Of a stretch of 64,000 bases of DNA, positions 34,999 to 44,268 are shown piece by piece (the stretch's first letter is position 1; each line of letters starts with the position of its first letter). Both the position numbers and the translations under genes were made by a program. The DNA lies in NCBI GenBank assembly GCA_019638575.1, contig JAHBTN010000020.1, positions 1 through 64,000 of the forward strand, written 5' to 3'. Under the pieces are notes generated by a model. That model had not been told where the DNA came from, searched no databases, and was given only the letters and a program-made list of their open reading frames with translations. Origin of the DNA: Ferruginibacter sp. (GTDB taxonomy: Bacteria; Bacteroidota; Bacteroidia; Chitinophagales; Chitinophagaceae).

Positions 34999-36351
34999 AT
35001 GAGAAAATTATTATTAGAAAAAGCACATGTTGAAGGCATTCGTAGTTACGAAGTATACCGCCGTGAAGGTGGTTACCGCAGCGTGGAGAAAGCTTTGAAG
35101 ATGGCGCCATCCGATATTACGGAAGAAGTGAAGAAAAGCGGATTAAGAGGCCGTGGCGGAGCTGGTTTCCCTACAGGGCTTAAATGGAGTTTTTTGGCAA
35201 AGCCCGAAGGTATTCCCCGCCACCTGGTGGTGAATGCCGATGAAAGTGAGCCCGGTACTTTTAAAGACAGGTACCTGATGGAATTTATTCCGCACATTCT
35301 TATAGAAGGGATGGTGGTTTCGTCTTATGCATTGGGTTCAAATGTTTCGTACATATATATACGTGGCGAGTATGCATGGATTGTTGATATTTTGGAAGAA
35401 GCGATTGCCGAAGCAAAACAGAATGGATTTCTTGGAAAAAATATTTTAGGCAGCGGTTTCGATTGTGAAATATATGTACACCGTGGCGCAGGTGCTTATA
35501 TCTGTGGCGAAGAAACTGCTTTGCTGGAGTCGCTGGAGGGAAAGCGTGGTAATCCAAGAATTAAACCTCCGTTTCCGGCGGTTAAAGGTGTTTGGGAAAG
35601 GCCTACAGTGGTTAATAATGTTGAGACCATTGCTGCCGTTGTACCTATAATAAACGATGGCGGTGAAGAATATGCAAAGATTGGTGTAGGTAAAAGTACC
35701 GGAACAAAACTGATTAGTGCATGTGGTAACATAAACAAGCCCGGTGTTTTTGAAATTGATATGACCATTTCGGTAGAAGAATTTATTTACAGCGATGAAT
35801 ATTGCGGTGGCATACCCAATGGAAAAAAATTAAAAGCATGTATCCCCGGCGGATCATCGGTACCAATACTGCCAGCCAATTTATTATTAACTACAGCCAA
35901 GGGCGAAAAAAGAATGATGAATTACGAAAGCCTTAATGATGGTGGCTTTGCAACAGGCAGCATGATGGGCTCTGGTGGTTTTATTGTGTTGGATGAAGAC
36001 CAGTGCGTAGTGAGGCATACTTATACGTTGGCCCGTTTTTATCGCCATGAAAGTTGCGGACAATGTAGTCCTTGCAGGGAAGGCACCGGGTGGATGGAAA
36101 AAATTTTGCTGAACATTGAAAATGGCAAAGGAAAAAAATCTGATATAGATTTGTTGTGGGATATACAGCGAAGGATTGAAGGCAATACCATATGCCCTCT
36201 GGGTGATGCAGCAGCCTGGCCGGTAGCAGCAGCCATCAGGCATTTCAGGGATGAGTTTGAATGGCATGTGCAAAATCCCGATGAATGTTTAAAAAGAAAT
36301 TTTGGTTTGGCTCACTATGCAGATGCGATACATGTGCCGGAGATAGCGTAA
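34999..36351 (+). CDS. nuoF: NADH-quinone oxidoreductase subunit F
   Basis: A 450-residue 51-kDa-type subunit that binds NADH, FMN and 4Fe-4S cluster N3. The FMN/NADH glycine-rich block GRGGAGFPTGLKW is near residue 50. AGAYICGEETALLESLEGKRGNPR lies in the middle. The N3 cysteines are in ESCGQCSPCREGTGW and the later NTICPLGDAAAWP. Length is normal. Confidence 0.97.
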   Translation: MRKLLLEKAHVEGIRSYEVYRREGGYRSVEKALKMAPSDITEEVKKSGLRGRGGAGFPTGLKWSFLAKPEGIPRHLVVNADESEPGTFKDRYLMEFIPHILIEGMVVSSYALGSNVSYIYIRGEYAWIVDILEEAIAEAKQNGFLGKNILGSGFDCEIYVHRGAGAYICGEETALLESLEGKRGNPRIKPPFPAVKGVWERPTVVNNVETIAAVVPIINDGGEEYAKIGVGKSTGTKLISACGNINKPGVFEIDMTISVEEFIYSDEYCGGIPNGKKLKACIPGGSSVPILPANLLLTTAKGEKRMMNYESLNDGGFATGSMMGSGGFIVLDEDQCVVRHTYTLARFYRHESCGQCSPCREGTGWMEKILLNIENGKGKKSDIDLLWDIQRRIEGNTICPLGDAAAWPVAAAIRHFRDEFEWHVQNPDECLKRNFGLAHYADAIHVPEIA

Positions 36352-36454
36352 GGCAAAAGTGAAAATTCAAAACAAAAAAGTGAATACAGATATTAAATAT
36401 CGTTGTTATCAATTTTCACTTTCAGTTATAAGATTTTTGAAATCTGGTAAATGA

Positions 36455-36745
36455 GATAGTTTAAGTTTGGTTATGGTGAAGCAGTTAATGTGTTCAGCTT
36501 CGTAAGTTGGTGCTAATGTTATTGAAGCAAAAAACAGCTCTACAAGGATAGAGTTTAAAAGGTATTACGAAATTGCATTAGAGTCATGTAATGAGTCGAA
36601 GTATTGGATTTGTTTATTAAGAGATGGATTTGAGTTGAAAGATGAAATACTGGATAAGATATTAAAAGAAGCGGATGAATTATCAAAAATTTTGGCAGCA
36701 TCAGTAATTAAATTAAAACAAACAAGCAGTAAAACTGGAAAATAA
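36455..36745 (+). pseudogene. Decayed four-helix-bundle (S23 / rRNA intervening-sequence) protein gene
   Basis: The 571-base gap between nuoF and nuoG holds one recognisable relic. In one frame the plus strand reads KQLMCSAS, a TAA stop at 36503-36505, then VGANVIEAKN and, further on, KYWICLLRDG and EADELSKIL before a proper stop at 36743-36745. This matches the KQLLRSGTSVGANVIEA core and the ETKYWLRLL helix of the four-helix-bundle S23 family. One serine codon (TCA) appears to have become TAA, and the N-terminal third upstream of about 36455 is not recognisable. The rest of the gap (36352-36454 and 36746-36922) is word-repeat DNA. Confidence 0.75.
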
Positions 36746-36769
36746 AAAAGGTGAAGTTTGAGAATAAAT

Positions 36770-36922
36770 AATATTAATTCAGTTCACAAACTTTTAGGAT
36801 TTGACTTTTAACTTTTGAATTAAATATGGCAGATGAGATTTCAAAGATCATTGCTTCAATTATTTTAAATACTAAATAGTCGAATGTTTTAATTTTTGAC
36901 TTTTTAATTTTGACTTTTTGAT
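36770..36922. repeat. Low-complexity word repeats before nuoG
   Basis: Two blocks (about 36797-36820 with TTTGACTTTTAACTTTTGA, and about 36885-36919 with TTTTTGACTTTTTAATTTTG) surround an 18-codon mini-frame that I do not call a gene. The second block ends at the nuoG ATG. Confidence 0.55.
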
Positions 36923-38089
36923 ATGTCTGAAGAAATAAAAACTTTTAAAGTAACCATCGACAACATCACCATTGATGTTGCGCCGGGCACTACTATATTA
37001 AATGCGGCAAGGCAGATAGGAGGAGATGTAACCCCGCCGGCCATGTGTTACTATAGTAAGTTGGAAGGCAGTGGCGGCAAATGCCGTACCTGCCTGGTGG
37101 AAGTGGCAGCAGGCTCTACAGCCGACCCAAGGCCTATGCCTAAACTGGTGGCCAGTTGCCGTACAACCGTTATGGATGGCATGGTAGTAAAAAATATCAC
37201 CAGCGATAAAGTATTGGATGCAAGAAACGGCGTGGTTGAATTTTTATTAATCAACCATCCGCTCGATTGCCCCATCTGCGACCAGGCAGGCGAATGCCAT
37301 TTACAGGATTTGAGTTACGAACATGGTACAGAAGGCACTCGTTACGAATTTAAAAGAAGAACATTTGAAAAAGAAGATATTGGTCCATTGATACAGCTTC
37401 ACATGACAAGGTGCATACTTTGTTACCGCTGCACTTATGTGGCCGACCAGATAACTGATAAAAGAGTACATGGCATTTTAGACCGTGGCGACCATGCAGA
37501 AATATCTACCTACATTTCAAAAGCAATTGACAATGATTTTAGTGGCAACATGATTGATGTTTGCCCCGTAGGTGCTTTAACCGATAAAACTTTCAGGTTT
37601 AAAAACCGTGTATGGTTTACCAAACCCGTAGATGCACATCGTGATTGCGAAAACCCCAAATGCTGTGGTAAAGCCACTTTGTGGTTACGTGGCGATGAAG
37701 TTTATCGTGTTACTACCCGTACAGATCCCTGGGGTGAAGTGCAAAGTTTTGATGGTAAACCCGGATGGATTTGCAACACCTGCCGCTTCGAAAAAAAGAA
37801 AACAAGCGACTGGGTGGTAGAAGGCTTAACCACTATCAGCCGTCATTCTGTAATTGGCGCTAATAAATATGCAAAATTGGAAATGCCTAAAGATACCATT
37901 AAAGAAGTGCTTGATGGCCGGGATCCAAAATTGCTGATGGACATTCACAGCGTTAGCGGTGTAAATAATCCCGAAATTTATTTGAGTGAATTAGACAGGC
38001 CGGCACATATAGAAGATTTTGCAAAGCCAACCGAACATAAACTTGATAAGCCGGGTCAACCGTCTTTATTAAATGAAGAAAAAAAATAA
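36923..38089 (+). CDS. nuoG: NADH-quinone oxidoreductase subunit G (short form)
   Basis: A 388-residue protein. The N-terminal 2Fe-2S ferredoxin domain has cysteines in MCYYSKLEGSGGKCRTC. The His-Cys 4Fe-4S site follows (HPLDCPICDQAGECHLQD), then the next 4Fe-4S site (CILCYRC, later IDVCPVGALTD). A shorter Cys-bearing region (CENPKCCGK to GWICNTCRFEKK) marks the start of the molybdopterin-like domain. E. coli NuoG is about 900 residues; here most of the molybdopterin-like domain is absent, as in other Bacteroidota. It is not a truncation by mutation, since the reading frame ends cleanly 12 bases before nuoH. Confidence 0.92.
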   Translation: MSEEIKTFKVTIDNITIDVAPGTTILNAARQIGGDVTPPAMCYYSKLEGSGGKCRTCLVEVAAGSTADPRPMPKLVASCRTTVMDGMVVKNITSDKVLDARNGVVEFLLINHPLDCPICDQAGECHLQDLSYEHGTEGTRYEFKRRTFEKEDIGPLIQLHMTRCILCYRCTYVADQITDKRVHGILDRGDHAEISTYISKAIDNDFSGNMIDVCPVGALTDKTFRFKNRVWFTKPVDAHRDCENPKCCGKATLWLRGDEVYRVTTRTDPWGEVQSFDGKPGWICNTCRFEKKKTSDWVVEGLTTISRHSVIGANKYAKLEMPKDTIKEVLDGRDPKLLMDIHSVSGVNNPEIYLSELDRPAHIEDFAKPTEHKLDKPGQPSLLNEEKK

Positions 38090-38101
38090 ATAAACAGTAT
38101 T

Positions 38102-39154
38102 ATGCTTTTAGCAATTGATATGGCATTGGTTATTGAGAAATTGGTTTTGATTGTCATTGTAGTGATGGCATCATTAGTGATTGCCATGTACACAACTTTT
38201 GCCGAAAGAAAAGTGGCGGCCGTTTTGCAAGACCGCCGTGGGCCAAACAGGGCCGGTCCGTTTGGAATATTACAACCGCTAGCCGATGGTTTGAAATTAT
38301 TTTTTAAAGAAGAAATCATTCCTAATTTTTCATCAAAAGCATTATTCATATTAGGCCCTTCGTTGGCAATGTTAACAGCCATCATGACCGGGGCAGTAAT
38401 TCCCTGGGGCGATAAAGTTCATTTTTTTGACAGGGATATTTCGTTGCAGATTGCCGATGTAAACATGGGCATTTTGTATGTATTTGCCGTAGTTAGCATG
38501 GGAGTGTACGGCATCATGATTGGTGGATGGGCTAGTAATAATAAATATTCGCTGATGGGTGCCTTAAGGGCAGCATCACAAATTATAAGTTACGAACTGG
38601 CCATGGGCATTTCGCTGATTGCATTGCTGATGGTAACAGGTACGCTTAGTTTGAAAGAAATGGTGGTGGCACAACAACAAGGTTTATGGAACATCGCTTA
38701 TCAGCCACTTGGCTTTTTAATATTTTTAATTTGTGCCTTTGCAGAATGTAACCGTACACCGTTCGACCTGGCAGAAGCAGAGAATGAACTGGTAGGCGGT
38801 TACCATGTTGAATATTCATCTATGAAATTGGGCTTCTATCTTTTTGCTGAATATGTAAACATGTTTATCAGCAGTGTAGTGATGGCTACTTTATTTTTTG
38901 GCGGATATGATATACCATTCTTAAACGAAGCAAATTATGACCAAAACTGGATGGCATTATTTGGTGTGCTGATGTTGATGGCAAAAGTGGTTGGCTTTAT
39001 ATTTCTGTTTATGTGGGTAAGGTGGACGATACCAAGGTTCAGGTACGATCAGTTGATGAATCTTGGCTGGAAGGTTTTGATACCATTGGCATTATTCAAT
39101 ATGTTGCTTACAGGTGCATTGGTATTATTAAAACACAATGGCTGGCATTTTTAA
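38102..39154 (+). CDS. nuoH: NADH-quinone oxidoreductase subunit H
   Basis: A 350-residue membrane subunit with eight or more helices that forms the quinone entry tunnel. It has the conserved blocks AERKVAAVLQDRRGPNRAGP and ECNRTPFDLAEAENELVGGYHVEYSS (the latter spans the acidic loop lining the quinone path). Length is normal. Confidence 0.97.
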   Translation: MLLAIDMALVIEKLVLIVIVVMASLVIAMYTTFAERKVAAVLQDRRGPNRAGPFGILQPLADGLKLFFKEEIIPNFSSKALFILGPSLAMLTAIMTGAVIPWGDKVHFFDRDISLQIADVNMGILYVFAVVSMGVYGIMIGGWASNNKYSLMGALRAASQIISYELAMGISLIALLMVTGTLSLKEMVVAQQQGLWNIAYQPLGFLIFLICAFAECNRTPFDLAEAENELVGGYHVEYSSMKLGFYLFAEYVNMFISSVVMATLFFGGYDIPFLNEANYDQNWMALFGVLMLMAKVVGFIFLFMWVRWTIPRFRYDQLMNLGWKVLIPLALFNMLLTGALVLLKHNGWHF

Positions 39155-39173
39155 ATTTTAAAATTCAAATAAC

Positions 39174-39213
39174 AGGAGCCTTTCTTAATTGATACTGAAA
39201 CAAAAGGGCTCCT
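39174..39213 (+). other. Hairpin between nuoH and nuoI, possible weak terminator or processing site
   Basis: AGGAGCC at 39174-39180 pairs with GGCTCCT at 39207-39213, extended by TTT/AAA after a one-base bulge, around a loop of about 19 bases. It is followed by TTG and only a short T run. It could tune transcription between nuoH and nuoI, or be an RNA-processing stem. Confidence 0.45.
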
Positions 39214-39227
39214 TTGAAAAATAAAAG

Positions 39228-39782
39228 ATGAACGCATTAACAAACAGGGCAAAACCGGTTGACCGCCGAAAGATGAATTTCATGGAGCGGATTTACCTGG
39301 TGGCTATTTTTAAAGGTATGATGATAACCTTCAGCCATATCTTTAAAAAGAAACCCACTATCAACTATCCCGAAAAAACAAGACCATTCAGTCCTGTGTT
39401 TCGTGGTTTGCATATTTTAAACAGGGATGAAGAAGGCCGTGAAAACTGCACGGCATGCGGTTTGTGTGCCGTTGCCTGCCCGGCCGAAGCCATCACTATG
39501 GAAGCAGCTGAAAGACAACCCGGCGAAGAAGATTTATACCGTGAAGAAAAATATGCAGCACGATACGAGATAAATATGCTGCGTTGTATCTTTTGCGGCT
39601 TGTGCGAAGAAGCCTGCCCAAAAGATGCAATCTATTTAAGCGAAACATTTGCGCCATCAGATTATCAGCGCAAGCAGTTCATTTATAAAAAAGAAGATTT
39701 ATTAATACCTCACCCTTTAAAACAACCTGAAGAATATAAAAAAGCTTTAGGCAATAAGGTTAAAAGAGAAAAGGCTAACTAA
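39228..39782 (+). CDS. nuoI: NADH-quinone oxidoreductase subunit I
   Basis: A 184-residue ferredoxin-like subunit with two 4Fe-4S motifs, CTACGLCAVACPAEAI and CIFCGLCEEACPKDAI (clusters N6a and N6b). It sits between NuoG/D and the membrane arm. A short amphipathic N-terminus (about 1-40) docks to NuoH. Confidence 0.97.
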   Translation: MNALTNRAKPVDRRKMNFMERIYLVAIFKGMMITFSHIFKKKPTINYPEKTRPFSPVFRGLHILNRDEEGRENCTACGLCAVACPAEAITMEAAERQPGEEDLYREEKYAARYEINMLRCIFCGLCEEACPKDAIYLSETFAPSDYQRKQFIYKKEDLLIPHPLKQPEEYKKALGNKVKREKAN

Positions 39783-39786
39783 GTTT

Positions 39787-40287
39787 ATGGGCATTACACA
39801 AATATTATTTTGGGGTTTATCGGTACTTGCCATTTTTGCTGCAATAATGGTTGTTGCCAGCAAAAGCCCGGTGCACAGCATCCTGTCGCTGATAGTGGTT
39901 TTCTTTGCCATGTCGGGCCATTACATTTTATTGAATGCACAGTTTTTAGCCATTGTAAACATTATTGTGTATGCAGGCGCCATTATGGTATTGTTCTTAT
40001 TTGTAGTGATGCTGATGAACCTAAATGCAGGTTCGGAACCACAAAAACACCGTATGCTGCAATTTGCAGGTTTAATATCTGGAGGATGCCTGTTCCTGGT
40101 TATCATATCGGCCATTTCTGAAACTCCGCAGGCTGCAGGCAATGTTATGATTGGCACCGGCAACAGTGGCTTAATTAAAAACCTGGGAATGGTATTGTTT
40201 AAAGATTATGTAATTCCTTTTGAAATAAGCAGTATATTATTTTTAAGTGCTATGATTGGGGCAGTGATGATTGGAAAAAAGAATTAA
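39787..40287 (+). CDS. nuoJ: NADH-quinone oxidoreductase subunit J
   Basis: A 166-residue membrane protein with five helices and the conserved NIIVYAGAIMVLFLFVVMLMN helix, which carries the pi-bulge region important for proton coupling. It follows nuoI by 4 bases. Confidence 0.95.
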   Translation: MGITQILFWGLSVLAIFAAIMVVASKSPVHSILSLIVVFFAMSGHYILLNAQFLAIVNIIVYAGAIMVLFLFVVMLMNLNAGSEPQKHRMLQFAGLISGGCLFLVIISAISETPQAAGNVMIGTGNSGLIKNLGMVLFKDYVIPFEISSILFLSAMIGAVMIGKKN

Positions 40288-40288
40288 A

Positions 40289-40356
40289 AAAAGTCAGAAA
40301 TAAAAAGTGAATAGACCTGTTAGGTTTTCACTTGTAACTTTTGAATAGATATTATT
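40289..40356. repeat. Low-complexity word repeat before nuoK
   Basis: AAAAAAGTCAGAAATAAAAAG on the left and TTTTCACTTGTAACTTTTGA on the right of a 68-base gap belong to the word-repeat family and are partly inverted relative to each other. Confidence 0.5.
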
Positions 40357-40689
40357 ATGGAAATTAAATGGTATATCGGTTTGGCGGTGGCGCTTTTTTG
40401 TACCGGGGTAGTGGGGGTATTGGTGCGCCGCAACTCCATCATTATTTTTATGTGCATAGAGCTGATGCTGAATGCAGTGAATTTATTGCTGGTGGCTTTT
40501 TCAAAAATGCATGCTTCATCACCTGCGGCCATAGCCGATCCATCCATAGTTAGCAATGCACAGATATTTGTATTCTTTATTATGGTAGTGGCGGCAGCAG
40601 AAGTAAGTGTTGGGTTGGCCATTATTGTAATGCTGTACCGTAATACAAGGTCTGTAGATGTGAATTTCCTTAACCGTTTAAAACATTAA
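40357..40689 (+). CDS. nuoK: NADH-quinone oxidoreductase subunit K
   Basis: A 110-residue three-helix subunit, with the family's FMCIELMLNAVNLLLVAFS segment (proton-path Glu) and the conserved Glu of VVAAAEVSVGLAIIV. Homologous to MrpC. Length is normal. Confidence 0.96.
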   Translation: MEIKWYIGLAVALFCTGVVGVLVRRNSIIIFMCIELMLNAVNLLLVAFSKMHASSPAAIADPSIVSNAQIFVFFIMVVAAAEVSVGLAIIVMLYRNTRSVDVNFLNRLKH

Positions 40690-40767
40690 AAATTAAAAAC
40701 AAAAATTTAAGCGCTGGCTTTTTTTTTGACTTTTTAAATTTTCACTTTTGAATTTTGATTTTGGCTT
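40690..40767. repeat. Low-complexity word repeat before nuoL
   Basis: TTTTTGACTTTTTAAATTTT followed by CACTTTTGAATTTTGA ends 6 bases before the nuoL start. It is the same word family as the other nuo gaps. Confidence 0.55.
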
Positions 40768-42681
40768 ATGAGTAATATTTTAAAATTTATTTGGCTGATA
40801 CCTGTGCTGCCGTTGCTGGGTTTCCTCATCAACGGGTTGGCAAGGAAACAGGTTTCTAAAACCATGGCAGGCATCATTGGTAGTGGTACTGTATTGGGCG
40901 CTTTCTGTATAAGTATTTTGGTTTTCTTTTCTGTAAAAGGCGGTAATACGCATGTAGCCCATTATTTTAATTTTATTGATATCAATTCGCTTAAGATAGG
41001 TTTCGATTTCCAGGTAGATCAACTCACTTCAATATTTCTTTTAATTATAACCGGTGTAGGATTCCTGATACATGTGTATTCAACTGCTTACATGCATGGC
41101 GAAGAACCAAAAGATTTTGCAAAGTATTTTGCTTACCTCAATCTTTTTGTATTCTCGATGCTGTTGTTGGTAATGGGTGCCAACTATGTAATCATGTTCA
41201 TGGGGTGGGAAGGCGTGGGGCTTTGTTCGTACCTGCTCATTGGTTTTTGGTTTAAAAATACCGATTTCAATAATGCAGGAAAAAAAGCATTTGTAATGAA
41301 CCGCATTGGCGATTTTGGTTTTTTACTTGCTGTGTTTTGGTTAATAGTAAAAGTAGGTTCGGTTGATTATCACCAGGTATTTGATGCCGTAGCAGTAGCA
41401 AAAACAAATCCACTTACCACATTCGATGTAACCGGCATCACCTTACTTTTATTTGTTGGCGCCATGGGTAAAAGTGCACAAATACCATTGTACACATGGT
41501 TGCCCGATGCAATGGCAGGCCCCACACCTGTTAGTGCATTAATACATGCTGCCACCATGGTAACCGCCGGTATTTATATGATTGCACGCAGCAACATTTT
41601 ATATACCCTGGCTCCGGTTAGTCAAAATGTAGTTGCCATCATTGGCTTGGCAACAGCTATATTAGCAGCAACCATTGCCTTAAAACAAAATGATATAAAA
41701 AAAGTATTGGCTTACTCTACCGTAAGCCAGTTGGGATATATGTTTTTAGGATTGGGTGTGGGCGCATTCACCGGTGCTGTATTTCATGTAATGACGCATG
41801 CATTTTTTAAAGCATTGTTATTTCTTGGTGCAGGCAGTGTTATTCATGCAATGGACAGCGAACAAGATATTCGTAATATGGGTGGATTGAAAAAATACAT
41901 GCCAGTAACACATATCACTTTCCTGTTGGCATGTTTTGCCATTGCTGGTATGCCACCGTTTTCGGGTTTCTTTTCAAAAGATGAAATACTGGCCGGCGCC
42001 TTTGCCAAAAGCCCGTTATTGTGGGGCGTTGGCGTTGCTGGCGCTGTAATGACGGCTTTTTATATGTTCCGTTTATATGCCATGACTTTTCTTGGAAAAT
42101 TCAGGGGAACAGAGAAACAAGAAAGTCATTTACACGAAAGCCCCAAAGCCATTACAATTCCATTAATCATATTGGCTATTTTATCAGTCATTGGCGGATG
42201 GGTAGGCATACCGGAAGTATTTATGCATGATGGCCACTTGCTTAATGATTTTTTATCACCGGTGTTTGAACAAAGCAAGGCTATCACACATGAGCATGTG
42301 TTAACCCATTCCACCGAATATATCCTGATAGGCACTTCGGTAGTGCTTGCACTGATTGCTTTGTTGTATGCATGGAACAGGTTTAGCAAATATCAAAAAA
42401 CCGGTAAAGAAGAAACCGGGCTTGGAAAAGTGCTGGAGAATAAATGGTATGTTGATGAATTGTATGATGCTGTTATTGTGAAACCGGTGCTGTCGGTTGC
42501 CAGGTATTTAAATAATGTGATGGAGAAAAAAGGTATTGATGGGTTTGTTAATGGTGTTGGCAAGGCAATCAATTATGGTAGCCGTCAGATAAGGCTATTA
42601 CAATCGGGGCAGGTAGGCGCTTATATACTAATGATGGTATTGGGCATACTGCTGTTTTTTATTATGCAATTATATTTATAA
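40768..42681 (+). CDS. nuoL: NADH-quinone oxidoreductase subunit L
   Basis: A 637-residue antiporter-like proton-pumping subunit with about 16 helices and a C-terminal lateral helix. It has FMGWEGVGLCSYLLIGFWF (with the key Glu), PLYTWLPDAMAGPTPVSALIHAATMV and VLAYSTVSQLGYMFLGLGVG, with normal length. Confidence 0.97.
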   Translation: MSNILKFIWLIPVLPLLGFLINGLARKQVSKTMAGIIGSGTVLGAFCISILVFFSVKGGNTHVAHYFNFIDINSLKIGFDFQVDQLTSIFLLIITGVGFLIHVYSTAYMHGEEPKDFAKYFAYLNLFVFSMLLLVMGANYVIMFMGWEGVGLCSYLLIGFWFKNTDFNNAGKKAFVMNRIGDFGFLLAVFWLIVKVGSVDYHQVFDAVAVAKTNPLTTFDVTGITLLLFVGAMGKSAQIPLYTWLPDAMAGPTPVSALIHAATMVTAGIYMIARSNILYTLAPVSQNVVAIIGLATAILAATIALKQNDIKKVLAYSTVSQLGYMFLGLGVGAFTGAVFHVMTHAFFKALLFLGAGSVIHAMDSEQDIRNMGGLKKYMPVTHITFLLACFAIAGMPPFSGFFSKDEILAGAFAKSPLLWGVGVAGAVMTAFYMFRLYAMTFLGKFRGTEKQESHLHESPKAITIPLIILAILSVIGGWVGIPEVFMHDGHLLNDFLSPVFEQSKAITHEHVLTHSTEYILIGTSVVLALIALLYAWNRFSKYQKTGKEETGLGKVLENKWYVDELYDAVIVKPVLSVARYLNNVMEKKGIDGFVNGVGKAINYGSRQIRLLQSGQVGAYILMMVLGILLFFIMQLYL

Positions 42682-42744
42682 TAATAGCATACATGATGAT
42701 GCATGAAAATGGTTTGAAAATAAAATCAGGTATAAGAATATAAT

Positions 42745-44232
42745 ATGGACCCAAAAAATATTTGGATAACATTTCCCGAGTTGTTGATATGGTTTCCGCT
42801 GGTAGCGGGCCTGGTGGCATTTATGATACGCAACCAAAAGAAAGTAAAGGCATGGGCCATCATTTCATCTTTCATCACACTGGCAATATCGGTAACAAGC
42901 CTTATTTATGCCGATGCTTCAAAATATTTTTATTACAACAACGTAAGTTATTACTGGCTGCAATATATTGGCAGCAATTTTTCAATTGGGCTTGATGGAA
43001 TGGGGCATTTGCTTACCGCATTAACCGCTCTTTTGTTCCCAGTTATATTTATTGCAACCAACAAAACCAACTACAAATACAGTAATGTTTTTTATGGGCT
43101 GATGTTGCTTACACAATCTGGTATGATGGGTGTTTTTGCAGCAATGGATGTATTGGTGTTTTATATTTTTTGGGAGCTGGCAGTTATCCCAATTTATTTT
43201 TTATGCAGCCGGTGGGGTGGCAAAAGAAGGATACAGGCCACTTTCAAATTTTTTGTATATACGTTTGCAGGCTCATTGCTTATGCTCATTGGTATCTTGT
43301 ATGTTTATATGCACACTGCAGGCACCGATTATGCAAGCCATTCTTTTTCTATGAATGCATTTTATGCAGCATTGCTTTCAGCCAAAGAGCAAAACCTTGT
43401 ATTTTGGTTGTTCTTTATAGCATTTGCTATAAAAATGCCGGTGTTTCCATTTCATACCTGGCAGCCCGATACTTATGAACAGGCGCCTGCATCTGCAACA
43501 ATGGTGCTTAGTGGCATCATGGTAAAAATGGGTGTATTTGCTGTTATACGTTGGATACTGCCAATTTTTCCCGAAGCAGTTAACAAATTTGATAATATAG
43601 TTATCGGCCTATCGGTGATAGGAATGCTGTATGCAAGCCTTATTGCCATTAAGCAAGACGACCTGAAACGTTTTGTTGCTTATTCTTCTATTGCACATAT
43701 TGGATTGATGTGTGCAGCCATATTTACAAAAAGCGAAACAAGTTTACAGGGCGTGATGGTTCAGATGTTTAATCATGGTATCAATATCATTGGCATGTGG
43801 ATAGTGGTTGACCTGCTTGAAAAAAATGCCGGTACCCGTAAAATTTCTGAACTGGGCGGTGTTGCTCACAAAGCGCCTGTGCTTACCATCTTCCTGGTAA
43901 TAATTGCATTGGCAAATATTGCATTGCCATTAACCAATGCATTTGTGGGCGAGTTTATGATGTTTGCCGGTTTATTCAAATTCAATATGGTTTTTGCGGC
44001 TGTGGCATTGGTATGTATAATACTGGCAGCAGTTTATACTTTAAATATGGTGCAAAAGGTTTTTTATGGCGAGGCTAATACCATTACGGAGAAAATGCTT
44101 GATATTTCATTTAATCAAAAACTGGTATTGGCAGTATTGGTGGTATTTATTTTCCTGTTTGGCGTTTATCCGCAACCGGTTTTTGAACTAACAAAAGAAA
44201 CCATATCGGCATTATTAGTAAGAATTAAATAA
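42745..44232 (+). CDS. nuoM: NADH-quinone oxidoreductase subunit M
   Basis: A 495-residue antiporter-like subunit. The conserved FYIFWELAVIPIYFL helix carries the key Glu. FPFHTWQPDTYEQAPASATMVLSGIM and RFVAYSSIAHIGLMCAAIF are the other family blocks. Confidence 0.97.
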   Translation: MDPKNIWITFPELLIWFPLVAGLVAFMIRNQKKVKAWAIISSFITLAISVTSLIYADASKYFYYNNVSYYWLQYIGSNFSIGLDGMGHLLTALTALLFPVIFIATNKTNYKYSNVFYGLMLLTQSGMMGVFAAMDVLVFYIFWELAVIPIYFLCSRWGGKRRIQATFKFFVYTFAGSLLMLIGILYVYMHTAGTDYASHSFSMNAFYAALLSAKEQNLVFWLFFIAFAIKMPVFPFHTWQPDTYEQAPASATMVLSGIMVKMGVFAVIRWILPIFPEAVNKFDNIVIGLSVIGMLYASLIAIKQDDLKRFVAYSSIAHIGLMCAAIFTKSETSLQGVMVQMFNHGINIIGMWIVVDLLEKNAGTRKISELGGVAHKAPVLTIFLVIIALANIALPLTNAFVGEFMMFAGLFKFNMVFAAVALVCIILAAVYTLNMVQKVFYGEANTITEKMLDISFNQKLVLAVLVVFIFLFGVYPQPVFELTKETISALLVRIK

Positions 44233-44268
44233 TTAAAACAATATAATTCCCTCAGGGGAAAAGGGGTT

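Noticed and set aside
36826-36879. 18-codon mini-frame MADEISKIIASIILNTK between nuoF and nuoG
   Set aside because: It is short, lies between repeat blocks and has no known match. It might be a scrap of a GxxExxY N-terminus, but that cannot be supported.
36923-38089. NuoG as a truncated pseudogene
   Set aside because: It is less than half of E. coli NuoG, but all expected Fe-S motifs are intact, it ends in frame just before nuoH, and short NuoG forms are usual in Bacteroidota.
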